From contig CP136956.1 in the NCBI GenBank assembly GCA_033105485.1, positions 496,001 to 560,000 of the forward strand: 64,000 nt of DNA, in the 5' to 3' direction. Positions 28,793 to 36,918 of this stretch are shown here, in pieces. Position 1 is the stretch's first letter; each line of letters opens with the position of its first letter. Made by a program: the position numbers and the translations under genes. This DNA is from LVI-A0039 sp033105485. Lineage in GTDB: Bacteria; Bacillota_I; Bacilli_A; UBA3375. Below the pieces are notes generated by a model. The model did no database searches. It was given only the letters and a program-made list of their open reading frames with translations, and was not told the origin of the DNA.

Positions 28793-28806
28793 TTCATATT
28801 ACATTA

Positions 28807-31164
28807 CTAATCATTAATTGGAAATACAACTAGTTCTGATGATACGGCTGCAATTGAGTTACTAGTTGTTAGATCTAGTCCAAAGTTAAATTCATAGAAT
28901 CCTGCTAAGGATTTTACAAAGTTGGTTTCCCAATAGTTGCTCATAAGCCAAATATATGGCTTTTTAGGTTGATCTTGTAATTTATCCTCTCCAAATAGTA
29001 TACGTGGTTGTGGCTCAAGACTTCCTAATTGAATTAAGTGTGTATCTGGTGTTGACATTGCTAAAGTGTCTTCAATTTTAAATCCATCGTAACAAGGGAA
29101 GTAATCTGCTAATGTCCCCGGTAATTGATCTTTCCAAGGTTTAAATGATGACTGCGATTGTCCAAGTGTTAACTCAGTATTTTTAAATGGTAAGCTCAAG
29201 TATACATTCTCAACATCAGATGACAATTGTTTATCACAGTTTACTTTAAATTCAATTATTGGTTTGTCATTATATACTTTAATATATAGTTTATACATTT
29301 CAAAGCCTTCTACTTGATATTGTTGTTCTAGAAGTGTATATAGTTTATTTTGGTTAGTTACTGTTGTATTTATTAAATGACCAAAATCTCTTTGTACATC
29401 TATTCCTTTTCGATTTCTTCCTAATGTATGTCGCTCAGCTTTTGATAGTTCATAAACTACGTTTAAAAATCCTTCAGTTCCATTTAATATTTCTTGGTTA
29501 TTACAAATGATACTAGTAATACCTTGTTTAGTCCATGTCATTGTAAGTGACGGTGTAACTAATTGATTACTTGTGATTTGAACATCTTGGTTACCAAATG
29601 CTAAATCAAAGACATTATCACTACCACGTAAATTAAAGCGTGAGTAATATGGAACTTCATCAATGATAGTACTATCTTGAGGTAAGACTGTAAGCAACAA
29701 CTCCTCTTTAGGTTCTAAAGAAATATTAATAATCGGGAATTTGCGCCAATCATCCGTCACAATATAGTCATAGTTTTTACCAACGTTATCAGTAATAGTA
29801 TATTTACCCGTTAAATTATCAGCATCACTATTATCAAAGGGAATTTGTAATTGCCTAGTAACTGTACTATTACTTGGATTTATTACTTTGAACTTAGTTG
29901 GAACACTTGCTATTGTTGTAACCTTACCTAACGACTTTAACAGAACATGTTCATACTCATCAATATATCTAAGAGCAGTTGATAGATAATTTTGTTTTAA
30001 AGCCCACTGACGGTGTGTAAAATCATGATAAGGATTTGATATACTATCAAAACTTCCATATGTGTGCTCTGCATACATTGTTAAATTGTAGTCAATCTCA
30101 TCTTTGAGTTCTTTTGTTAAGACTGCCTGCTTATCAATTTTCTTTAATTGATTATATTGAGTTTGAGCATTCTTAAATAATTTAAGTTGTGCTGGTGCGC
30201 TTACTACTCCATCAGTCCACCAATCAGGCCATTCCCCACTATATACAGGAATATCAGTTTCTTGGTTTAAACGTTCAAAGAACTCTGCTAATGTACACAT
30301 TTTCACTTCAATTTGGTCTTTATTTTTTTGATTCCAAATATCAACTCGATTAGCAATATCTAAATTCGGCATACTATTATCCGTAAATTTACCGTGAATA
30401 GTAAGTGGAATGAAATCATAGTTATAACCATCTTCTTCTAATTTGCTAATGTATTTTTCAAATCGACTTTCTGCTAAATCAATCCAACTATCATCTTCAG
30501 CCATGTTATATTTTTTAAAATCGACATCATCAAAGAAACCATGTACTGAAATCGCACCTTTCGAAAACGCAAATCCATTACCAAACATGTAGTGTTCTCC
30601 ATTCCATACATTAAGATACTCTCCACCACCTAAATCCCATTTAAATGGTTGTTGTTTTTTAAATAATGGATACATACCATGATGAGTGTGAACTGCTATA
30701 AAGTAATCATGAATTCCATTTTCAGATAACTTTATAGCATAGTCACGTGATAAACCATTGATATCAGCATTCATTGCACTCTTTACACTTATTCCGTATT
30801 TGATTTCAGCTTCTTTTGCTCTTTTAATCATTGCATCAAGAATATCAGCATCCAATACTTCTGCTAAGTTTGCATACATTCCTGTAACTTCAATTTTACC
30901 TAGTTTAACCAATTTTATAAAACGTTCAATGTCCTCATCTGTTGCTGTCTTTAAAAAACGATCAACAATAATAAAACTTTCACATACCCACTTATAATTA
31001 TTATATTGTGGCAATTTACCTGCTTGAATTTCCTCAAATTTACTTATTAAAAAATATAAATATTCCAATTGCTCGTTAATCGTTAGCTCCGGACTTCGAG
31101 TATATCCAATGTCAGTGTGTGAATGTTGCATTAAATATACTGTATATTTCTTGTTTAGTTTCAT
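28807..31164 (-). CDS. GH38-like alpha-mannosidase family protein
   Basis: 785 aa, no signal peptide. N-terminal HSHTDIGYT is the metal-binding HxD of GH38 enzymes. NADINGLSRDYA (near residue 160) supplies the likely nucleophile Asp, and IAVHTHHGMYP and WNGEHYMFGN also fit the active site. The C-terminal half is beta-rich as in GH38. This is the divergent HTDIGYT subgroup (sometimes DUF5054), so mannoside specificity is not certain. Transcribed alone; GAGGAG RBS. Confidence 0.78.
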   Translation of the reverse strand: MKLNKKYTVYLMQHSHTDIGYTRSPELTINEQLEYLYFLISKFEEIQAGKLPQYNNYKWVCESFIIVDRFLKTATDEDIERFIKLVKLGKIEVTGMYANLAEVLDADILDAMIKRAKEAEIKYGISVKSAMNADINGLSRDYAIKLSENGIHDYFIAVHTHHGMYPLFKKQQPFKWDLGGGEYLNVWNGEHYMFGNGFAFSKGAISVHGFFDDVDFKKYNMAEDDSWIDLAESRFEKYISKLEEDGYNYDFIPLTIHGKFTDNSMPNLDIANRVDIWNQKNKDQIEVKMCTLAEFFERLNQETDIPVYSGEWPDWWTDGVVSAPAQLKLFKNAQTQYNQLKKIDKQAVLTKELKDEIDYNLTMYAEHTYGSFDSISNPYHDFTHRQWALKQNYLSTALRYIDEYEHVLLKSLGKVTTIASVPTKFKVINPSNSTVTRQLQIPFDNSDADNLTGKYTITDNVGKNYDYIVTDDWRKFPIINISLEPKEELLLTVLPQDSTIIDEVPYYSRFNLRGSDNVFDLAFGNQDVQITSNQLVTPSLTMTWTKQGITSIICNNQEILNGTEGFLNVVYELSKAERHTLGRNRKGIDVQRDFGHLINTTVTNQNKLYTLLEQQYQVEGFEMYKLYIKVYNDKPIIEFKVNCDKQLSSDVENVYLSLPFKNTELTLGQSQSSFKPWKDQLPGTLADYFPCYDGFKIEDTLAMSTPDTHLIQLGSLEPQPRILFGEDKLQDQPKKPYIWLMSNYWETNFVKSLAGFYEFNFGLDLTTSNSIAAVSSELVVFPIND

Positions 31165-31261
31165 ATAATCTCCTCAAATATATATTTGCTACTTCTACTT
31201 TATTACTACACTATAACTAATATCATAAATTATAAAAGATTTCATAACATAAATAAATTTT

Positions 31262-31284
31262 AAAAAAACCAAGTTTTCACTTGG
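31262..31284 (-). terminator. Terminator after the lyase/SIS remnant
   Basis: Stem CCAAGT/ACTTGG with loop GAAA, then T7 on the minus strand. Confidence 0.85.
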
Positions 31285-31306
31285 CCTTATTTATATATAA
31301 TAGACT

Positions 31307-32128
31307 CTACTGTTTATTTAACAGCATTTCTAGTAGTTCATTTATTACAATCATCATCTCTACTCTAGTTGATAGATCATATTTATCACTAGACTGTAAA
31401 TACGTATCATAGTTTATTACCGCATCACAATATTGATTTACCTTACCGTGGGGGTTACCGGTAATAAGTAGTATTTTATGATCGCGGTTCTTTGCTATTT
31501 GGCATGTTTTAACTATTGATTGTGTATTTCCCGAATGACTAAATACTATAATAAGCCTATTACTTTCGTACTTATAAATTTCCGAATCGATACGACCGAT
31601 TGAATTACTATTAAGAACTCCATATTTATTGTAGGAAGCGATGTTAGCAAATATTTCAGCAACATGATATGAGTTTCCTCTTGCTATACAAATGATTTTA
31701 TTAATGTCATCAAATAGACTAAGGATTTCATCTTTATTCACATTACTTGCATTATTTAAAACTTTTTGGGCGATATGCATCATTACATTTTCACTGTTTA
31801 TTAAACCGTTTGTTAAACCAACATTTTCTAACATAGATTGTTTGTCAACTGTTAAGTTACTAGATAATTCCTTCATTCTTATAATAGCTTCACACATTAG
31901 TTCTAATATCTCATTTAAGTTAGTTGCCATTAGAATATAACTTGAACTATCTGCCTCAAATGGTTTACTACTCGCATATAAAGATGAGTTTAAAACAGAG
32001 AATATCTTCTGGCTATTAGCAATAATTCCTTTAGCTAATTTAGGGTTTACTTTTTGAGGCATTGTACTACTTCCAACAGTACCTGCAATAAATGCCTCTC
32101 ATAATTCATCAAATTCTCCAAATAAACT
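31307..32128 (-). pseudogene. 5'-truncated fumarase/adenylosuccinate-lyase-like remnant fused to a SIS domain
   Basis: The open part (from 32062) starts inside the superfamily signature GSSxMPxKxNP: MPQKVNPKLAKG, continues for about 110 residues of lyase C-terminal helices, then a SIS sugar-isomerase domain (IARGNSYHVAEIFANIA, VFSHSGNTQSIV). In frame upstream the reading continues GEFDEL-stop-EAFIAGTVGSST, with a TGA at 32099-32101, and before that TAA at 32129-32131. The N-terminal two thirds of the lyase is therefore missing. A SIS protein could still be made from the internal ATG, but no good RBS precedes it. Confidence 0.75.
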
Positions 32129-32288
32129 TTACTATATAACTATATTATAACTCTAATCCACAAGAACAAAATTACAAAAAAGAACAAAAGCATACGCTTT
32201 CGTTCTAATTAAGAGTTTTTAGACACTCTCTTCTTTTTCATAGTCCATTTCCACTATTATTTTCACTTATATTCTTAATGAGAAAAGT
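32129..32288. other. Intergenic region with terminator hairpin
   Basis: Between the remnant and the HEPN-motif gene. Holds the terminator of the latter (stem AGAACGAAAGC / GCTTTTGTTCT at 32181-32206, T6 on the minus strand at 32175-32180) and a TATAAT near 32145-32150 that probably once drove the full lyase gene. Confidence 0.6.
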
Positions 32289-33923
32289 TTACTTTTGTGA
32301 TTTTTTTTTCTTGTGTGTATACTTGTTCAAGTGTTTTTTCGGTATTATGATTTCTTTTCTATTTGTAAAAACAATCATCTTATCTTGGTTTTTATTAATT
32401 ACATCTTTATATTTCTTATTTGAATTAGAGTAGATTATATCTGCATTGTTTGAAACCAATTTCAGCATCTTGTTATCTAACTTTACATTACCATCTAATT
32501 CTATTGCTATTTGTTGTGATCTGATCATATGATTAACATCTTCTAAAATACTTTGATTTTTTACAGTATAACTCTGTTTATTTAATTTTTCTAAATATCC
32601 ATGGGCAAAGAAATTATATTTATCTTTTTTGTTTACTGTAGTTTTCTTCACTTTGGTAACTTTTTTTTCTTTTGCTTGAATAACTGGTTGTTTATTTTCA
32701 ACTGCTTTAACTTCAACATTTCTCTTTTTTAGATTTAGCTTAATTGGCACGATAGTCCCCGCATGTAAAGTCGGAGCATTCTTGTTATTAAAAACAACAC
32801 CTATATATCGTAAGTACATTAAATAGGCAATTTCTGAAATCAAATCAAAATACTGATAATTTACGTTATTTAATGACCCTTCATTAAAGTGAGCTATCCC
32901 ATTACGTAATTTAATAATTTGATTGGCTATATGATCGATAATCTGCTCATCAATTACATTTATAAAACTATTAAATTTTGCAAATAAACCATTATCGTAT
33001 TCACCATTATTGTAAAAGTATAATACATGCTTAATTAAATTTAAGTTAGACATGCTATTTACATTTTCTTCGATATTATATTTTTCAAGCATAGTATTTA
33101 ATGCTGTATCCTCTTTAAAGAAATATATAATATATTCAACTTGACGTAAAAATATTAATTTTCGCTCAGGTAGTCTACCTTGTTTTTCAGTTAATCCAAA
33201 ATGTATGAATTCGTCAGTTATTTCTTTGTATACTTGCTCTAAATATTTTTTATGAAATTCATCATAACTAAAATTTGTATAGCTAATACATCCATTATAG
33301 ATAGCTTGTTTTGTGTTCAACGTTTTACACGTAAATTTATAATATGAAATGTCATCAACCATATAGATAACCATATCGTCTTTATACGTTCCTCCATTAA
33401 TTAAACATTCAAAAGCTCGACTACTGCGTTCATACTCAATAGCTCCTTTTTTTCTTATACTATAACTTTTATAAACATTAGAATATTCTTTGTTTAACGG
33501 TAAATAGAAATCTGAGTTCTTAAAATTTATTAAATTTCCATCTTCAACTTCATCGATTTCTACTGTCTTAGTTGGAAATAACGTTTTGACTTTTCTTTCA
33601 AAAGATCCAAATGTTATTTCCTCAATCTTCTTATAAAAATTTTCTGAGAAACTATTATTACTAACTATAAAACTGTCAATTTGATAACAAAACATCTCGT
33701 TTATTATTTCATAATGTGCTGCTTTTATCATAAAATATAGTTTTGTTCCCGGTAAATATGGTAACGTTGAGGTTACATCATCAATTTCTATTACTCTATT
33801 ATATAAATATTCTTTTTCTCTTGTATATAAGCGAAAGTCCCATACATCATCTATATTTGATATATCAATTTTCTGTATTTGGTTATTATTAATAACCGTT
33901 TTATTAATCCTTAAATTATCCAT
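32289..33923 (-). CDS. Unknown 544-aa protein with a HEPN-type RxxxxH motif
   Basis: No close family recognised. Residues about 330-385 contain IIKLRNGIAHFNEG, the R-N-x-x-A-H pattern of HEPN ribonuclease domains, set among helices as in Apea-like HEPN proteins. The N-terminal 200 residues are beta-rich, a Lys-rich linker (about 400-430) follows, and the C-terminal 100 residues are very basic, suggesting nucleic-acid binding. Single gene with its own terminator. A defence or RNA-cleaving role is inference. Confidence 0.7.
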   Translation of the reverse strand: MDNLRINKTVINNNQIQKIDISNIDDVWDFRLYTREKEYLYNRVIEIDDVTSTLPYLPGTKLYFMIKAAHYEIINEMFCYQIDSFIVSNNSFSENFYKKIEEITFGSFERKVKTLFPTKTVEIDEVEDGNLINFKNSDFYLPLNKEYSNVYKSYSIRKKGAIEYERSSRAFECLINGGTYKDDMVIYMVDDISYYKFTCKTLNTKQAIYNGCISYTNFSYDEFHKKYLEQVYKEITDEFIHFGLTEKQGRLPERKLIFLRQVEYIIYFFKEDTALNTMLEKYNIEENVNSMSNLNLIKHVLYFYNNGEYDNGLFAKFNSFINVIDEQIIDHIANQIIKLRNGIAHFNEGSLNNVNYQYFDLISEIAYLMYLRYIGVVFNNKNAPTLHAGTIVPIKLNLKKRNVEVKAVENKQPVIQAKEKKVTKVKKTTVNKKDKYNFFAHGYLEKLNKQSYTVKNQSILEDVNHMIRSQQIAIELDGNVKLDNKMLKLVSNNADIIYSNSNKKYKDVINKNQDKMIVFTNRKEIIIPKKHLNKYTHKKKKSQK

Positions 33924-34023
33924 CTTAACTCCCCTGCACTATATATTTTAGCACCTTATGACCACTAAGTGCTTTTTTAGTGCTGAGTGAATCTGTATCA
34001 AATTTTAAATCACTTGTAGCAAT

Positions 34024-34063
34024 AAAGAAGTAGCCAATAACTAATGTTATAGGCTACTTCTTT
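34024..34063 (-). terminator. Terminator of the DUF1801 gene
   Basis: Long stem, arms AAAGAAGTAGCC / GGCTACTTCTTT with an inner AATAAC/GTTAT pair, ending at the gene's stop codon. Only short T-tracts follow. Confidence 0.75.
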
Positions 34064-34408
34064 CTATTTATTTAAGTTATAACTATGTAATGCTAATTGC
34101 TTTATTAGTTCTACTGGTACTTCCTGGTTATATTTTACTCGTAGTGTTCCCTTCGAAAAACTATAATCTCCGAATTGGTCACTGAATGCCATGATTGCAT
34201 CAGCTCCTGGGTAGATACCTACGTGTTGCTTACTACAATTGAAATGAATAACATTACGTCTTGCTTTGTATGTTGGCATTTGGTAAGCCATTGTCTTTTC
34301 AGTTGTATCACCTAGTAGTTCTTCTAAGATGTTGTATACCTTCCACAAGTGATCTTGTGCTTTTGTTTCTTGCATTAAAATATATTCTGTCATTATATTA
34401 TTTTCCAT
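34064..34408 (-). CDS. DUF1801 (YdhG/frataxin-like fold) protein
   Basis: 114 aa. Pattern AYQMPTYKARRNVIHFNCSK and HVGIYPGADAI is that of DUF1801 proteins, a family of uncertain role sometimes likened to iron chaperones. Start at ATG 34408 with GGAG five bases upstream. Follows the methyltransferase gene by 15 bases, probably co-transcribed. Confidence 0.82.
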   Translation of the reverse strand: MENNIMTEYILMQETKAQDHLWKVYNILEELLGDTTEKTMAYQMPTYKARRNVIHFNCSKQHVGIYPGADAIMAFSDQFGDYSFSKGTLRVKYNQEVPVELIKQLALHSYNLNK

Positions 34409-34423
34409 TACTACTCCTAGTTG

Positions 34424-34972
34424 TTATTTTCGTCCAATTATTATTACTGAATCATACTCACTTTCTATAAAGTCTGCTTCTTTGTAATAATTAAATTCAA
34501 CAAACTCATAATCCAACTCTAATATTTTAATAAGTGTTTGCTTATCAATAAAACTATCATCCTCTTCTTTATCACCATACCATAATGTATGGAAGATATA
34601 CCCGCCTTTATTTAAAACTTGATACTGTCTTTTAAATGATTCAATAATTTGATCCTCATTTAGTGAGTTTAAAACTTTAGATGAGTAAATACAATCAAAT
34701 TTATCCTCTACTTCTATTGTTATTGCATCTATTGTTAAAACTTTATCATTATAGTTTTGATTGAATACATTTATAAACTCTTGACTATAATCTGATGCTG
34801 TAATATTATAAAAGTCCTTTAAATGTAAATAGTCTTTACCTGTACCAAATCCAAGCTCTAAAACAGAGGCTTCTTTTGGTATCTTCTCACAAAAGATATC
34901 TAGTATATAATCATTATTGTAATCTTCCATCATCTTGCAGTAATTAGCTACCATTTCTTTATCATAGTTCAT
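34424..34972 (-). CDS. Class I SAM-dependent methyltransferase
   Basis: 182 aa. Motif I VLELGFGTGKDYLHL near residue 40 and ASDYSQEFI as motif II. Small-molecule methylase of unknown substrate. Sits seven bases after the 138-aa membrane protein gene and before the DUF1801 gene, so one operon of three. Confidence 0.82.
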   Translation of the reverse strand: MNYDKEMVANYCKMMEDYNNDYILDIFCEKIPKEASVLELGFGTGKDYLHLKDFYNITASDYSQEFINVFNQNYNDKVLTIDAITIEVEDKFDCIYSSKVLNSLNEDQIIESFKRQYQVLNKGGYIFHTLWYGDKEEDDSFIDKQTLIKILELDYEFVEFNYYKEADFIESEYDSVIIIGRK

Positions 34973-34979
34973 ATTTCTC

Positions 34980-35396
34980 CTAATATTGTAATTGACTTAT
35001 TTTAAGTTTAACATACGCTGGTACATCAAATTCCTCACTATTAAACTCATTATTACTATATTCTTCCATTCCCGTCTTTTCAATTGATAATAATAATTTT
35101 ATATAATCATCATTGCTTATCTCTAAATCAGCATCATATAATTTTAAAAACTTAATTTTATTAGAAGTTGCACGTGCTGTAAAGAACTTATCTACATGAA
35201 TTTTGCTCACCTCATCAAATCCGATTGTATTAACCATATATTCTGCATATTCATTGAAAATAGATTTTTCAAGTTTCTTAAGTTTTCGTTTATCCATCGT
35301 ATTGATAATGAATAAAATAATAAACACTGCAAAGCTAACAATAAACAACATACTCTCAATAATCGTAAATATTAATGTTAGAACTGCAAACAACAA
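34980..35396 (-). CDS. Small membrane-anchored protein of unknown function
   Basis: 138 aa. Residues 1-32 form one or two hydrophobic segments (LTLIFTIIESMLFIVSFAVF), followed by a Lys-rich stretch and a soluble acidic tail. No family recognised. First gene of the operon with the methyltransferase and DUF1801 genes. Confidence 0.6.
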   Translation of the reverse strand: MLFAVLTLIFTIIESMLFIVSFAVFIILFIINTMDKRKLKKLEKSIFNEYAEYMVNTIGFDEVSKIHVDKFFTARATSNKIKFLKLYDADLEISNDDYIKLLLSIEKTGMEEYSNNEFNSEEFDVPAYVKLKISQLQY

Positions 35397-35527
35397 AGTA
35401 ATGCTGAAAACTTTCCAACTTTATCCTCACTAGCCCTATTTCCTTGTAATAATTCATCTTAATCACCTCTTCTACTTCATAATACGATTATATCATAACA
35501 ACTATTATCTCTATTAAATATACCCAC

Positions 35528-35574
35528 AAAGTATATAAGAGGCCCTTGGCCCTCTTCCTTGTATACCTTGTCTA
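35528..35574 (-). repeat. Palindromic repeat, copy 1
   Basis: On the minus strand reads TATACAAGGAAG, then a hairpin AAGAGG.CC/GG.CCTCTT, then TTATATACTTTGTGGG. The flanks match the copy at 38043-38092 in opposite orientation. Confidence 0.65.
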
Positions 35575-35649
35575 ATATAGAATACATATTGTACACCAAG
35601 TATCCTACTTTTCATATATAATAATAGTATATTCAGTTTTATAATAACG

Positions 35650-35760
35650 AGTATATTTAGGATGTCACAGCAAAATGATTGCATTTGAGCATCTATTATA
35701 TACTAGTTCAAAAGAAATTGGATATTAATGGTGATTCCGCTTATGTGGAGTCACTTTTTA
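35650..35760 (+). ncRNA. Possible small RNA ending in an intrinsic terminator
   Basis: A ten-pair hairpin with two G-U pairs (35731-35754, loop TTAT) and T5 forms a terminator. The nearest upstream plus-strand gene ends 7 kb away, so a local transcript is likely. A TATAAT at 35640-35645 could be its -10, but no -35 is visible. Confidence 0.4.
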
Positions 35761-35816
35761 TATTCTAGACACTTATATTTATTAAAAAAGTTTGATATTT
35801 GTAAACAGCAAATAGA

Positions 35817-35825
35817 TGCAATAAT
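35817..35825 (+). promoter_or_regulatory. Promoter of the small-peptide toxin-like mRNA
   Basis: Extended -10 TGCAATAAT; a weak -35 TTTGTA lies 16 bp upstream of AATAAT. Would start transcription near 35832, about 35 nt before the first small ORF. Confidence 0.5.
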
Positions 35826-35866
35826 CCATTGGTCCGTAAAGACAATAAACTTCAGGAGGATAACAA

Positions 35867-35905
35867 ATGGAAAGCGGTACAATCATAATCGTAACCGGAG
35901 GTTGA
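35867..35905 (+). CDS. 12-aa leader peptide of the toxin-like mRNA
   Basis: MESGTIIIVTGG, preceded by a perfect AGGAGGA site at 35854-35860 with six bases between it and the ATG. Its final codons contain the GGAGG that serves the next ORF, whose start lies three bases after the TGA. Translational coupling is implied, like a leader controlling a toxin ORF. Confidence 0.6.
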   Translation: MESGTIIIVTGG

Positions 35906-35908
35906 TAG

Positions 35909-35965
35909 GTGTCTGAGCTAATTCTAGTTCTAGAACTTATTATAGTTATACTAGTTTTAAAATAA
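35909..35965 (+). CDS. 18-aa hydrophobic peptide, candidate type I toxin
   Basis: fMet-SELILVLELIIVILVLK from GTG (35909-35911) with GGAGG seven bases upstream. Almost entirely aliphatic with a C-terminal Lys, like the 18-19-aa Ibs and other membrane-acting type I toxins. Codon start inferred from the RBS. No homologue is known to me. Confidence 0.65.
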   Translation: MSELILVLELIIVILVLK

Positions 35966-35970
35966 GCTAG

Positions 35971-35984
35971 TAGCAGTAGTTGTC
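35971..35984 (+). repeat. Direct repeat 1 in toxin-like mRNA
   Basis: TAGCAGTAGTTGTC; 13 of 14 bases match the copy at 36037-36050. It overlaps the anti-Shine-Dalgarno segment TTGTCCTCCT (35980-35989), which can pair with AGGAGGA (35854-35860) and CAA (35864-35866). Confidence 0.75.
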
Positions 35985-35998
35985 CTCCTAAAAGCTGC

Positions 35999-36028
35999 AA
36001 AAAGGAACCCGGCTAGGGGTTCCTTTTT
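35999..36028. terminator. Shared bidirectional terminator of the toxin-antitoxin-like locus
   Basis: Arms AAAAAGGAACCC / GGGTTCCTTTTT with a 6-nt loop; A and T runs on both sides make it work in both directions. Confidence 0.9.
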
Positions 36029-36036
36029 CTTATAAC

Positions 36037-36050
36037 TAGCAGTAGTTATC
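36037..36050 (+). repeat. Direct repeat 2, 5' end of the antisense RNA
   Basis: TAGCAGTAGTTATC, repeated with one change at 35971-35984. Lies exactly at the predicted 5' end of the antisense transcript. Confidence 0.75.
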
Positions 36051-36105
36051 AATTAGATTGTAACACACATAGTAAATAATAGTACAATAACTTATTTCTA
36101 TTTCT

Positions 36106-36816
36106 TTACTCATTTAATGTATCGATTAGTGCTCCGATTAATAAGAACAATTGAATCTGTTGCTCTCGTTCTATAACTGTTGCATTTGTATAATCGATCT
36201 TATGTGTAATCGATAATCTTGATAGCTCGTGTTGTGGTGTATCTTTCTTTGTAATCGATAGAACATCAACATCAATACTTCTAAGTACATCATTTACATG
36301 ATCGTTAGTACCAATACTTGATACACAAATAACAGTTCCATGACTTAGTTTTGTTAACATATCTAAATCGGGAATATACACAACATTGTAGTTTTTATTT
36401 AATAACTGACGGAATAAAAATAAACTACTGATGTTACTAACTCCATTTCCATAAATATACATCATATCTAGTTTCTTTATTTCCTCAGCAAATGTCTCTA
36501 CTTCACTATAATCAATATCATCTAGAATCATATTAATATAGTTTGTATAACGTTCTTCTGGTTTTACTTGTTGCTCTTCTAGACTGTATGAAAACATCTC
36601 GAAGTTCTTAAACTCTGTAAAACCTTTAAAGTCAAGTTTCTTAACTGCTCTATTAACAGCTGATGTTGAACAAAAACATGCTTCTGCTACTTGCTTCGAT
36701 GTTAATGAGCTTATGCTCTTAATATTACTTGCTAAATAATTTAATATTTCTTGTTCTTGGTTTGTACACTCTTGACCTAGTGCAAACTCAATTTTATCTT
36801 TCAGTACTTTACTCAT
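36106..36816 (-). CDS. RpiR-family transcriptional regulator
   Basis: 236 aa. N-terminal HTH (ISSLTSKQVAEACFCSTSAVNRAVKKL) and a C-terminal SIS domain (MMYIYGNGVSNISSLFLF, VICVSSIGTNDHVNDVL) that senses phosphosugars. Divergent from the NifS-like gene. The ATG is only six bases from the -10 and has no SD, so the mRNA is probably leaderless. Confidence 0.88.
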   Translation of the reverse strand: MSKVLKDKIEFALGQECTNQEQEILNYLASNIKSISSLTSKQVAEACFCSTSAVNRAVKKLDFKGFTEFKNFEMFSYSLEEQQVKPEERYTNYINMILDDIDYSEVETFAEEIKKLDMMYIYGNGVSNISSLFLFRQLLNKNYNVVYIPDLDMLTKLSHGTVICVSSIGTNDHVNDVLRSIDVDVLSITKKDTPQHELSRLSITHKIDYTNATVIEREQQIQLFLLIGALIDTLNE

Positions 36817-36822
36817 ATATCT

Positions 36823-36850
36823 ATTATATCACTTTTGGACGGCCATCCAA
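36823..36850 (-). promoter_or_regulatory. rpiR promoter and near-palindromic operator
   Basis: Extended -10 TGATATAAT (TATAAT at 36823-36828). A 16-bp near-palindrome TTGGACGGCCATCCAA (36835-36850, one symmetric mismatch) fills the region upstream and could be the RpiR site controlling both divergent genes. Confidence 0.6.
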
Positions 36851-36918
36851 TTTATTGTTAAGCCTTTTGCAAATTGTTTTACTATAATTTAACTTGTATT
36901 CAATTTTTAAGGAGAACA

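Larger units (their letters stand above)
35430..35816. other. Gene-poor region before the toxin-like locus
   Basis: No credible protein gene. Contains a palindromic repeat copy (35528-35574), an A/T-rich stretch with a TATAAT at 35640-35645, and a plus-strand terminator hairpin (35731-35760) that has no upstream plus-strand gene, hinting at an unannotated small RNA. Confidence 0.5.
35997..36050 (-). ncRNA. Candidate antitoxin antisense RNA (about 54 nt)
   Basis: Predicted start at 36050, seven bases after an extended -10 (TGTTACAAT, TACAAT at 36057-36062). The RNA begins with a perfect hairpin ATAACTA-CTGC-TAGTTAT and ends in the terminator shared with the convergent mRNA. Its 5' end complements direct repeat 1 in the mRNA next to the anti-SD (14 pairs, one G-U), and its 3' half complements the mRNA terminator. 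This is the architecture of par/Fst-type type I antitoxins. Confidence 0.65.

Noticed and set aside
35728..35916. 62-aa plus-strand ORF starting MVIPLMWSHF
   Set aside because: Runs through a strong terminator hairpin, the toxin-like promoter and the first RBS; composition does not look coding.
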